Source: Bdellovibrionaceae bacterium UBA6502
GTDB lineage: Bacteria; Bdellovibrionota; Bdellovibrionia; Bdellovibrionales; UBA840
Direction of reading: 5' to 3'
NCBI GenBank assembly: GCA_002436415.1
Contig: DJMA01000027.1
Location: 109,697 to 173,696, forward strand
DNA: 64,000 nt
Below, piece by piece: positions 44,405 through 52,650 of this stretch. Each line of letters starts with the position of its first letter. Position 1 is the first letter of the stretch. A model generated the notes under the pieces. The model was not told the DNA's origin. It searched no databases and saw only the letters and a program-made list of their open reading frames with translations. A program made the position numbers and the translations under genes.

Positions 44405-45203
44405 CATTTTCTTGGATGCTTGTTCTTATCACTGCTTTTAAAGTATTGTTGTAGCTTTTTGCTCCAAGTAAACGCTTAAGGCTGTCATGAAGGGAAGAGT
44501 CGTTGATTAATGCTCCTAAGGTACCTTCACCTTTGTCAATTTTATCTAATACATTGTTTAAACGTTTCGCGGCTACACTAATTTCTGTACCAGTTTGGTT
44601 GTCGTTAAACGATTTGGTAACAGAACGGAGGTCTTTGGCGATTAGTTTTAATTCTCCTGCTGTATCTTTAAAACCTGTCATCATTTCTTTCACTTGGCCT
44701 TCGCCATTTACATCCGTCAGAATTTGATCTAGCTTCTTTAAAATACTGAAGACACGGTCTATTTCCGATGCTTGCGATGAAATCATACTTAGGAAGTCTT
44801 CTTCGCTGTTTGCTGCAACAAATTCTCCTTCTTTTAAAACTAGATCGGAGTCTCCTGGTTCGATGTAAATGTATTTGTCACCCAATGCACCTTTGGTACG
44901 AACATCTGCAATAGAACCTTTGGTGATTTTGTTTTGAAATTCTGAGTATAGACGAAGAGTTACAACTAAATCCGTGGAGTCTTTATCAAATTCAATGCTT
45001 TCTACGTTACCCACTGGGAAACCTAAAACTTGAACCACACTTCCAGGTCCTAAACCGGTTACGTGTTTGAATTTTGTTTTTAAACGGTATTGATCTGCAA
45101 ATAAAACCTGATCACCGCTAATAGCAAAAATTGATATTACAAGTAACATCACACCTAAAAATACGAACACACCAACTTTAGCGTTAATTTTCTGTTCTTT
45201 CAT
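44394..45203 (-). CDS. mlaD: MlaD/MCE family lipid-transfer substrate-binding protein
   Basis: 269 residues: one N-terminal membrane anchor (VGVFVFLGVMLLVISIFAISG) and an MCE domain (YRLKTKFKHVTGLGPGSVVQ, VRTKGALGDKYIYIEPG). After the MCE domain comes a helical tail. It should form the hexameric lipid-binding ring on the MlaEF transporter that moves phospholipids between the inner and outer membranes. It starts within the mlaF stop (TAATG). Confidence 0.92.
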   Translation of the reverse strand: MKEQKINAKVGVFVFLGVMLLVISIFAISGDQVLFADQYRLKTKFKHVTGLGPGSVVQVLGFPVGNVESIEFDKDSTDLVVTLRLYSEFQNKITKGSIADVRTKGALGDKYIYIEPGDSDLVLKEGEFVAANSEEDFLSMISSQASEIDRVFSILKKLDQILTDVNGEGQVKEMMTGFKDTAGELKLIAKDLRSVTKSFNDNQTGTEISVAAKRLNNVLDKIDKGEGTLGALINDSSLHDSLKRLLGAKSYNNTLKAVIRTSIQENEKE

Positions 45204-45943
45204 TAGCGCAATTCTCCTTCAATGAATTTGCGATAAGTTTCGTTGCTGCCAGAGTTCATCTCTTCATGTGTAACTCCGGCTTGAACGATTCCATCAGCCA
45301 CAATCACGGCGCGATCGCAAACTCGTGCCGCTGTGGGAATGTCATGAGTTACAAGCATTGACGTAACTCCCTTGGCTTTTAGTTCCATGATTATTTCTTG
45401 AATACGAATTGTATTAAATGGATCTAAACCTGCTGTAGGCTCATCATATAAAATTACTTCAGGCCCCATAATGATGGACCGTGCAAGACCAATTCTTTTT
45501 TGCATCCCACCTGATAAATCAGCAGGGTAGAGATGTTCCGTATTAGGCATATGTAGTTCATCTAAGGTATCAACAATGCGGTTACGGACTTCAATGTCAT
45601 TCATATCTGTATGTTCTAATAAAGGATAGGCCAAGTTTTGGTAGACACTCATAGAGTCAAACAAAGCACCACCTTGAAAGACATAGGCCACTTTTTTACG
45701 GATTCGGACTAGCTCTGACTCTTTGAATTGTGCAATGTCTTCACCATTGATCAGGATTTGTCCTGAGTCAGGCTTTTCTAGGCCAATCAAAGATCGAAGA
45801 ATCACAGACTTTCCAATCCCTGATCCACCAAGTAGTCCAAGGCATTCCCCTTTTTTTACCGAAAAATTAATGTCTTTATGTACGACCTTGTCGCCGAAAC
45901 TTTTTCTAAAATGTTTCATTTCAATTACGGCATCGCTCATCAC
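45203..45943 (-). CDS. mlaF: MlaF phospholipid ABC transporter ATP-binding protein
   Basis: 246-residue ATPase: Walker A GGSGIGKS, Q-loop VFQGGALFDSMSV (the GGALFDS run is characteristic of MlaF), signature LSGGMQKR, Walker B VILYDEPTAGLDP and switch LVTHD. It starts one base inside the end of mlaE and ends one base inside mlaD, so the three genes are translationally coupled. Confidence 0.95.
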   Translation of the reverse strand: MMSDAVIEMKHFRKSFGDKVVHKDINFSVKKGECLGLLGGSGIGKSVILRSLIGLEKPDSGQILINGEDIAQFKESELVRIRKKVAYVFQGGALFDSMSVYQNLAYPLLEHTDMNDIEVRNRIVDTLDELHMPNTEHLYPADLSGGMQKRIGLARSIIMGPEVILYDEPTAGLDPFNTIRIQEIIMELKAKGVTSMLVTHDIPTAARVCDRAVIVADGIVQAGVTHEEMNSGSNETYRKFIEGELR

Positions 45944-46731
45944 TACACCTTGTAAATAAAGAATAAGAAAAGTTTGGTTAATACAAAGTCAGATAAGAAT
46001 ATTAAAATGGAACCGGTTACCACCGCCTTGGTGGTGGCAATTCCAACGCCTTTTGTACCATTGCTTACATTCAAACCGTAATAACAGGCTGGTACTGAAA
46101 TGCAAAAACTGAAGAAGGCAGTTTTACCGATACTCATTAGGTAGTCATGGAGCTTTAAAAACTCAACAACCTTGGCGTAATAGAAACCACCATCTAAACC
46201 TAATTGGGTAATTCCGATTAGGTAACCACCGAAAATTCCAAGAGTGATGGCGAACAAACTTAATACTGGTAAGCCAACGAACAAAGCTAAAACTCTGGGG
46301 ATTACAATTTTTTTGATGGGTGAAGTTCCTAAAGCACGAATGGCGTCAATCTGTTGAGTTACAACCATTGAGCCAATTTCTGAAGCGATACCTGCACCCA
46401 CACGACCGGCAACTACCAGCGAGGCAAAAACCGGGCCTAGCTCACGAACGATAGAAGTAGAAACGATTCCGGGGATGTAAGGCTTACCGCCAAATTTTTC
46501 AAGGCCAAGCCCAAACTGCATGGCCATCACAGCACCTGTACTGATTGCTGTTACAAAAACTAAATTTTGGGAACGTATACAAAGAAGGTAAAGTTGTTCC
46601 ACAAAAAGATTTCCGTAAAAGGGGCGAAGCTTTATCTCATTAATAATTTGGCCAAATAAGCGACTGATGCCTCCAATGGTATTGAAGAAGGCAAAGGGAA
46701 GACTTCCTAAGTTTAAAAGAAGCCCTTTCAT
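45943..46731 (-). CDS. mlaE: MlaE phospholipid ABC transporter permease
   Basis: 262-residue inner-membrane protein: LFVEQLYLLCIRSQNLVFVTA, GAVMAMQFGLGLEKFG, and the MlaE signature RELGPVFASLVVAGRVGAGIASEIGSM, followed by EQ-loop-like VTQQIDAIRALG. Several membrane segments follow. It is preceded directly by a lipoprotein gene and followed by mlaF and mlaD; mlaB and mlaC are not in this operon. Confidence 0.95.
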   Translation of the reverse strand: MKGLLLNLGSLPFAFFNTIGGISRLFGQIINEIKLRPFYGNLFVEQLYLLCIRSQNLVFVTAISTGAVMAMQFGLGLEKFGGKPYIPGIVSTSIVRELGPVFASLVVAGRVGAGIASEIGSMVVTQQIDAIRALGTSPIKKIVIPRVLALFVGLPVLSLFAITLGIFGGYLIGITQLGLDGGFYYAKVVEFLKLHDYLMSIGKTAFFSFCISVPACYYGLNVSNGTKGVGIATTKAVVTGSILIFLSDFVLTKLFLFFIYKV

Positions 46732-46732
46732 T

Positions 46733-47224
46733 TTATGGCGCCCTCAATTGATCGAGGAAGTTTTTGAAATTACTTTCGGTGTTTGGAAAAGTTTTTTCTA
46801 CGCCTACGTGGCTGATTAGATAATTGCAGTTGTTTTTTTTGAAAATTAGCATTTGTACTAAAACTGGTACGCCATCAATCTTTACCAGCTTTCTTGTATT
46901 TAAAGCGGCTCTAGAATTATAGGTGATCTCTTCTTTGGAGATTTCTTTTTCGATATTCATACCTGTAAAAGCGGTAGATTCTAGGTTTTCTATGCTGGGA
47001 TCGGCAGGGTCGAAGCAGGAGCTTTTTAAGCTAATCGAATTTCCTGATTTTTTATCTACGAAATAGGCATCAAGATTTTCAGCGTCTCTTCTTTCAAAAC
47101 TTCCACCTGGAGATTTGTAAACAAGGCCTTCGGCACTCTCTGTTTCAGGGGCTACATCTATAGACACGCAACCAATTACAGAGAAGCAAAACGCTATGAG
47201 TAGGATGTGTTTTTTTAAATCCAT
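46733..47224 (-). CDS. Lipoprotein leading the mla operon
   Basis: 163 residues with a lipoprotein signal (LLIAFCFSVIGC, Cys at about 19). The mature part (GLVYKSPGGSFERRDAENLDAYFVDKKSG, later VLVQMLIFKKNNCNYLISHVG) is of no recognised family. It ends one base before mlaE starts. Its place as first gene suggests a link to lipid transport, possibly taking the role of the absent MlaC or MlaA; this is inference. Confidence 0.82.
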   Translation of the reverse strand: MDLKKHILLIAFCFSVIGCVSIDVAPETESAEGLVYKSPGGSFERRDAENLDAYFVDKKSGNSISLKSSCFDPADPSIENLESTAFTGMNIEKEISKEEITYNSRAALNTRKLVKIDGVPVLVQMLIFKKNNCNYLISHVGVEKTFPNTESNFKNFLDQLRAP

Positions 47225-47346
47225 TTTGAAGTTTTTCCTGTTGTAAATTACTATGGAATATCACTAACTTATCTATCGGAAGCTTTCACCGTTTTATTAA
47301 TATCCCACTCAATCAATGTAAAGTTTTTACCTGATTCTCTACAGAG

Positions 47347-47742
47347 GTCTAGGGCTAAATTCTAAATTGTCTTTTTTGCCTGATCCATAAACATAAAGGG
47401 ACTTTTTCTAACACTATCCTTTTCATTTTTTATACATACTTTGGTCCTTAGGAAGTTTTCCTTCAGTAAAAGGTCTGGGAATAAGCCTATTGCTTAGGCA
47501 AACATGAGAAAGGTCTAGTCAAAAAATCGTTTCGTCAGAACTGCGTCAGTCTAGATGTCATGGTTTCGTCGTTTTTTCAGAAAATTTGGGTCTAGTCCTG
47601 GGCTCAAATGGCAGTGAACTGCATTTTACTCAAAGGCCTAGTTGGCATCCTTTGTGCTATAGAAAAGGGTGAGGGGTGATTTTTGCCTGGATTTAGGATG
47701 ATGGTCCAAGCAAAAGCTTCCTAGAAGGGAAACTTAGTCTAG
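47347..47742. promoter_or_regulatory. Cluster of five GTCTAG motifs around the flagellar sigma-54 promoter
   Basis: GTCTAG occurs at 47347, 47513, 47549, 47590 and 47737, each preceded by A or G. The three central copies lie 36 and 41 bases apart and 50-130 bases upstream of the sigma-54 promoter, where activator-binding sites usually stand. The motif is rare elsewhere in the window. A role as the upstream activating sequence is inference. Confidence 0.5.
47643..47658 (+). promoter_or_regulatory. Sigma-54 (-24/-12) promoter of the flagellar operon
   Basis: TTGGCATCCTTTGTGCT has GG at 47644-47645, exactly ten bases, then GC at 47656-47657, and matches TGGCA at -24 and TGC at -12. Transcription would start near 47669, about 115 bases before the TPR gene. 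Confidence 0.75.
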
Positions 47743-47782
47743 GAAGAAAAGAGCAGTAACTGACCAGAGAAGGAATTTTAGT

Positions 47783-50488
47783 TTGTTACGAATACTATTG
47801 ATAAATCTATTTGTGATTTCTGCATTTGCTCAAACAAATGTGACGATCAATGAAGTTGGCGGTGCAAGCCAGTTTCAGTTTGATGGTCATAAAACTTGGG
47901 TCTATCAATTGAACGAAAAGAAAGATCATGTTGAATTACTTCTACCTATTTTAGATCCAAAAGCAGCTAAGAAAATCTCGTCTTATAAAAGCTCAGTTTT
48001 ATCGAAACTTGTTGTAGAGAAAGACACAGAAACTAGATCTCGTATTAAATTCTATGTGAAGAAAGACATTGATAGTTTTGATTACCAAATGGAAGACCCT
48101 TCTAGGTTGATCATAGATTTCTTCTTAGATGAAAAGAAAAAACAAGCGAGATTAAAGAAAGAAAAAGCAGCAAAACGTAATATTGCTAGTGAGTTGTCAC
48201 CAAAAGTAGAAAAAGTGAAAACTCCTGAGGAGTTGGAAGCAGAAAGAAAGGCCAAGGAAAAAGCCGCAATGGATAAGTTAATGGCTGAGCTTTCTCAAAA
48301 CAATCAAGGTACTTTTGACGGTGGAGATCCAAACTTTGAACGCTTCACAATTGCTGACTATGAAATTAAAGAATCTGCAATTATTGCTAGTCGTAAGAAT
48401 ATCTACATCCAATATCCGTTTTTAATTCAGAAGAATAAAATACTAGATAAGGTTTTAGAAAAACCACCTATTTATGAAGTGAAGTTTCATGATAAAGAAG
48501 AGACTAAGCAAGTTTTGTTATTAAAAAAGCTTTTTGATAAAAAAAGACATTCCGTATTTATAACGACTTTAAAGTTTTTTAGAGATAAATACCCAAATTC
48601 TAAATACGATCAAATTGTAAGGTATTTAGAAGCAGACACATATTATAGTCTTTGGAAGAGAGACAATGAGGGAGTGGATTTACAAAAGGCTTTGGCACTT
48701 TATCAATCTCTCTTGAGTGATTATCCAAAAAGTCCATTGGCTGAGAGAACAAGATTGCTAATCGCTTACTCTTATTTAAACATTGGTGACAATTTTGGAG
48801 CTTTAAAGTCCTTCATTCAAATGATCAATACTGATCCTAAAACACCTTATAAAAATGATTTAAGAATCAGTATTGGTGATGCTTATCGAGATTTAGCAAA
48901 ATACGATGATGCCTTAGACACTTATCGTGTGATTTATCTTGATGATAAAGCAGGTGATAAAAGAATCGAAGCAAAATACAAAATGGGCGATGTGTATGCG
49001 CGTAAAAAAGATTACAAGCGTTCCATCGCTTCCTACAAAGATGCCATTAAAGAGTTTCCAGAGCATGCCAAATACTTTCCAAATGCCTTTTACAATATAG
49101 CTGAAAGTCAGTTTTGGTTAGGAGAATATCGTAAGAGCTTAGACTCCTATATTGCTTATGTTAGAAACTACCCAAAATCAGAACACGGTGGATTTGCGTT
49201 AACTAGGATTGGAGAAATACTAGAAATTCTTGGAGCAGATGAAGCAAAGTTCAAAGGAGCATACCTTGAATCTTGGTTCCGTTTTCGTTCTACACAAGGT
49301 GCTGATATTGCAAGGATTCGATTTATCAGTCAAATGATGCCAAAAATGAAAGCCAAAGCTGTGGAAGCTGCTCACCGTGAAGTAGAGTCTTATGTGAACA
49401 AATCGGAACTTCCTTTTATGAAAGACTTCACAACAATCATTTTATCCGATGGTTACTACAAAAGAGGTGAATTAGATAAAGCACTCTTTTTGTTGGAAGA
49501 CTTTTACAAAAACAACTCAACAGCAACTACGCTTGATTTATTCAGAGACCGCATTGTTAAGTCGTTAACTCGCCAAGTTGAGCAAAAGGTTGAGCAAAAA
49601 AAGTTTGTAGAAGCCATTCAGTTTTACGGAAAGTATGCAGGAACTTGGTTACGTGATTCAGAGAGAGTTGACCTTAGATTTGCTCTAGGAAAATCCTTTG
49701 AAGAAGCTGGGGTTTTAAAAGAGGCTGATAAAATCTATCGTGCCACGGTAAATAGACTTTATGCTTTAGAGGGAACTGAGGAATTAAAAGAAAAGAAAAT
49801 ATTTGAAAACCTACCCAATATCGCTCAGTTAAATCTTCGTTTAGCCAATGTAAATGAAAAGTTGGGTAATTTAGATGAAGCTAGAAAATACATTTCAAGA
49901 AGCATGGAAGATTTAACAGCACTAAACCAAAACCTACAAGTAGAAGCGGTTTTGGTAAAATCCAATATCGATGAAAACCAGGGTAGATACGCTGATGCGG
50001 TAGATGGAATCAAGAAATTACTACAAAGCTGGAAGGGAAAACCAGAACTAATCCAAAAGCCTTTATTTAGAATGGCAAAATTGTTCGAAAAATCGGGACA
50101 AAATGTCCAGGCTCTTAACCCTTTGTCTAAGGTTTTGAATCTACATAAGGACACCGGATTGGTCGAGGACAAGCTTCTTCGAGACACTCGTGAAATGATG
50201 GCGAAAATTTATCTTTCTCAGGGAAAAGAGAAAGAAGCAGGACAGATCTTCGAGCAGTTGATTGCTGCAGCTAAGAAAGATCAGCCATTAAACGATGTTC
50301 GCTATAAATTAGGAGAGATCTACTTTTCTCAAGGTCAAATGAAAAAGGCCAAAGACATATGGACTGACTTGCAAAACCGAGCGAATGGAGAGTCTTGGTA
50401 CCAGTTGGCCAAAGAGAAAATGGATAGCAAAGAATGGAATGAACAGTACGAGAAATATTTAAACCGACTACCGGCTAGTCAGCAGTAA
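47783..50488 (+). CDS. Exported TPR-repeat protein, first gene of the flagellar operon
   Basis: 901 residues, TTG start, signal peptide 1-17 (ISAFAQ). Residues about 18-115 form a beta-rich AMIN-like domain (KTWVYQLNEKKDHVELLLP to DPSRLIIDFF), then a charged linker, then about 700 residues of tetratricopeptide-type helical pairs (for example KYDDALDTYRVIYLD, KDYKRSIASYKDAIKEFPEH, GEYRKSLDSYIAYVRNYPKS). A beta domain plus TPR solenoid in the periplasm is the layout of PflA, the Campylobacter motor scaffold; equivalence is inference. Being promoter-proximal in the operon, it probably acts in motor or disk assembly. The degenerate AAA+ gene follows 18 bases later. Confidence 0.85.
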   Translation: MLRILLINLFVISAFAQTNVTINEVGGASQFQFDGHKTWVYQLNEKKDHVELLLPILDPKAAKKISSYKSSVLSKLVVEKDTETRSRIKFYVKKDIDSFDYQMEDPSRLIIDFFLDEKKKQARLKKEKAAKRNIASELSPKVEKVKTPEELEAERKAKEKAAMDKLMAELSQNNQGTFDGGDPNFERFTIADYEIKESAIIASRKNIYIQYPFLIQKNKILDKVLEKPPIYEVKFHDKEETKQVLLLKKLFDKKRHSVFITTLKFFRDKYPNSKYDQIVRYLEADTYYSLWKRDNEGVDLQKALALYQSLLSDYPKSPLAERTRLLIAYSYLNIGDNFGALKSFIQMINTDPKTPYKNDLRISIGDAYRDLAKYDDALDTYRVIYLDDKAGDKRIEAKYKMGDVYARKKDYKRSIASYKDAIKEFPEHAKYFPNAFYNIAESQFWLGEYRKSLDSYIAYVRNYPKSEHGGFALTRIGEILEILGADEAKFKGAYLESWFRFRSTQGADIARIRFISQMMPKMKAKAVEAAHREVESYVNKSELPFMKDFTTIILSDGYYKRGELDKALFLLEDFYKNNSTATTLDLFRDRIVKSLTRQVEQKVEQKKFVEAIQFYGKYAGTWLRDSERVDLRFALGKSFEEAGVLKEADKIYRATVNRLYALEGTEELKEKKIFENLPNIAQLNLRLANVNEKLGNLDEARKYISRSMEDLTALNQNLQVEAVLVKSNIDENQGRYADAVDGIKKLLQSWKGKPELIQKPLFRMAKLFEKSGQNVQALNPLSKVLNLHKDTGLVEDKLLRDTREMMAKIYLSQGKEKEAGQIFEQLIAAAKKDQPLNDVRYKLGEIYFSQGQMKKAKDIWTDLQNRANGESWYQLAKEKMDSKEWNEQYEKYLNRLPASQQ

Positions 50489-50506
50489 CTCAGGGAGGAG
50501 TTTTCG

Positions 50507-51454
50507 ATGAGTCAGATGGAAAATGGACAGTTTTTAACAGCAGACCCAAAAATGTTTCGTATTTTACAAGTAGCGCGAAACATTGCCAATAGTCGTGCGT
50601 CTGTAATGTTGTATGGAGAAAGTGGTTGTGGAAAAGAGATGTTTGCAAAATTCATCCACCAAAACTCTTCGAGAACTGTACGTAGGATGCACACTGTAAG
50701 TTGCTCTGCGATTCCTGAGTCGCAATTAGAAATTGAAATGTTTGGTGTAGAGGCCAATGGTTTTGGAAACGGAACTACCAAGCAAGGTGCTATTGAAAGA
50801 GCGAATGATAGTACGCTTTTAATCAAAGACATCGAAAAACTACCTTTGCATTTACAAGCAAAACTTCTTCGTGTTTTACAAGAAGGTGAAGTAGAAAGAA
50901 TTGGCGGAAAAACAACACATAAGGTGAACATTCGTTTGATCGCAAGTTCAAAAGTATCTTTACGTGAGTGCGTGGCTCAGGGAAAATTTCGTGAAGATCT
51001 ATTTTATCGTTTAAACATCATCCCAATAGAAATTCCAGCGCTAAGAAATCGTCCTAAAGATATCGATCTTTTAACGAAACACTTCATTGCTGTATACTGT
51101 TTAATGAATGCCAAAAACCCAATTCAAATTAGTGAAGAGGCTTTGGCTAAACTGAGATTATGGACTTGGCCTGGAAATGTTAGAGAGCTAGAGAACTTAA
51201 TTGAACGACTGGTTCTTTTAACAAACACTTCTGTGATTTTACCAGAGCATTTAAACAGTCCAGCTCCTTCTTCAAAAGCAAATGACCGTCAATTAAAGGC
51301 TGGTATGACAATTCATGAAGCAGAAAGAAGACTGATTTTAACGACTCTAGATTATACAAATCAAAATAGAACGAAAGCGGCCAAAATGTTGGGAATCAGC
51401 ATTCGTACATTAAGGAACAAATTAAACGAATACCGTGAGGTTAATGCGATATGA
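50507..51454 (+). CDS. Degenerate sigma-54-activator-like AAA+ protein
   Basis: 315 residues: AAA+ plus Fis-type helix-turn-helix (NRTKAAKMLGISIRTLRNKLNEY), no receiver domain. Walker A GESGCGKE (37-44) and the FREDLFYRLN arginine-finger region are kept, but the GAFTGA loop that contacts sigma-54 is replaced by NGFGNGT (84-90), and Walker B reads LLIKDIE (104-110) instead of LFLDEIG. It can probably bind DNA and perhaps ATP, but contact with sigma-54 and hydrolysis are doubtful, so it may act as a modulator or repressor. Its place matches FlrC/FlgR-type genes. AGGGAGGAG precedes the ATG, and the stop overlaps the flgB start. Confidence 0.88.
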   Translation: MSQMENGQFLTADPKMFRILQVARNIANSRASVMLYGESGCGKEMFAKFIHQNSSRTVRRMHTVSCSAIPESQLEIEMFGVEANGFGNGTTKQGAIERANDSTLLIKDIEKLPLHLQAKLLRVLQEGEVERIGGKTTHKVNIRLIASSKVSLRECVAQGKFREDLFYRLNIIPIEIPALRNRPKDIDLLTKHFIAVYCLMNAKNPIQISEEALAKLRLWTWPGNVRELENLIERLVLLTNTSVILPEHLNSPAPSSKANDRQLKAGMTIHEAERRLILTTLDYTNQNRTKAAKMLGISIRTLRNKLNEYREVNAI

Positions 51455-51858
51455 GCATGTTTGATAAAACCACCAAAGCATTGGAGAAGTCATTAGACTT
51501 CATGCTACTAAGGCAGAACGTTGTATCTGCTAACGTAGCCAATGCGGAGACTCCTGGTTACAAGGCTAAGAAGGTAGACTTTGAAGAAAAGCTTAGTTCT
51601 GCCTTGGACTTGAATGGCCCAAACCAGATGAAGTCGGCAGCTAAGGGTCATTTTCCAGTGGGACACAACCACTTAAATGCCATTACAGCCGATGTATACG
51701 ATAATCCAGACGTAGCCATGAACAACGATGGCAACACGGTGGACATGGAAAAAGAAATGGCCACCCTAAACGAAAACTCAATTCGTTATAAAGCAGCCAC
51801 TCAGTTGATTAACAAAAAGTTAGGCAAGCTGAAGTATGCAATTACCGGAGGTAGATAA
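51451..51858 (+). CDS. flgB: Flagellar basal-body rod protein FlgB
   Basis: 135-residue proximal rod subunit. FLLLRQNVVSANVANAETPGYKAKKVDFEE is the conserved rod N terminus (the actual run begins DFMLLRQNV), and the C terminus NENSIRYKAATQLINKKLGKL is typical. It overlaps the upstream AAA+ gene by four bases and shares one base with flgC. Confidence 0.95.
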   Translation: MSMFDKTTKALEKSLDFMLLRQNVVSANVANAETPGYKAKKVDFEEKLSSALDLNGPNQMKSAAKGHFPVGHNHLNAITADVYDNPDVAMNNDGNTVDMEKEMATLNENSIRYKAATQLINKKLGKLKYAITGGR

Positions 51859-52292
51859 TGGATTTTCTTAGCTCGATGAGAATTAGTAGTAGTGGTATGA
51901 CCGCAAATCGTCGTCGAATGAACACGATTTCTTCAAACATTGCCAATGTGAATACTACCAGAACTCCAGAGGGCGGTCCGTATCGACGTAAAGATGTGGT
52001 GTTAGAAGCGATTCCTGACGCAAAATCTTTTGGTGAAATTTTAGATACCAACCAAAAGAAGCTAAACCGTGTGCAAGTGACAGACATTGCGGTTGATCAA
52101 ACAGCGCCAAGATTGGTTTATGACCCTAACCACATTGATGCAAATGAACAAGGTTATGTGGCCTATCCAAACATCAACTTGATGGAAGAGATGGCCGGTA
52201 TGATTCAAGCCACTCGAGCTTATGAGGCAAATGCCTCCGCTCTGGGTGCATCAAAAAATATGGCCATGACGGCATTAGAAATTGGTAGGTAA
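51858..52292 (+). CDS. flgC: Flagellar basal-body rod protein FlgC
   Basis: 144-residue proximal rod subunit. RISSSGMTANRRRMNTISSN then IANVNTT form the conserved rod/hook N-terminal motif; GYVAYPNINLMEEMAGMIQA and TRAYEANASALGASKNMAMT are the FlgC C terminus. It starts one base inside the end of flgB. Confidence 0.96.
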   Translation: MDFLSSMRISSSGMTANRRRMNTISSNIANVNTTRTPEGGPYRRKDVVLEAIPDAKSFGEILDTNQKKLNRVQVTDIAVDQTAPRLVYDPNHIDANEQGYVAYPNINLMEEMAGMIQATRAYEANASALGASKNMAMTALEIGR

Positions 52293-52308
52293 TTAAAAGG
52301 AGAATTCC

Positions 52309-52632
52309 ATGGAAGGAATTAAAAACGTAAACATCAAGCAACAGCTAGAACTCATGGGAATGAGTGCGAAGAAAAGCGCACAAACCCAAGGGAAAACTAC
52401 GGAAGCTCCAGGTGAAAGCTTTGCCAAGTCTATGGATGATGCCATTTCAAAAGTAAATGAAATGCAAAAAACAGCAGACCAAAAGATCGAAGATTTAGCG
52501 ACAGGAAAATCTAGCAATCTTCACGAAACGATGATCGCAGTGGAAAAGGCTGATATCGCTTTAAGATTAATGGTGCAGGTTAGAAATAAAATGATTGATG
52601 CATATCAAGAAGTAATGAAGATGCAGGTTTGA
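52309..52632 (+). CDS. fliE: Flagellar hook-basal body complex protein FliE
   Basis: 107 residues, the rod-MS-ring junction protein. ESFAKSMDDAISKVNEMQKT, then NLHETMIAVEKADIALRLMV and QVRNKMIDAYQEVMKMQV are the family core and C terminus. AAGGAG precedes the ATG. Confidence 0.95.
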   Translation: MEGIKNVNIKQQLELMGMSAKKSAQTQGKTTEAPGESFAKSMDDAISKVNEMQKTADQKIEDLATGKSSNLHETMIAVEKADIALRLMVQVRNKMIDAYQEVMKMQV

Positions 52633-52650
52633 TAAGGGGATAGGGATAAA

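Larger units (their letters stand above)
47225..47782. other. Divergent regulatory region upstream of the flagellar operon
   Basis: 558 bases without a reading frame. It contains a sigma-54 promoter (47643-47658) and five GTCTAG motifs, listed separately. The TPR gene's TTG start is preceded by AAGGA nine bases upstream. The leader from the predicted start of transcription is about 110 bases. Confidence 0.7.
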
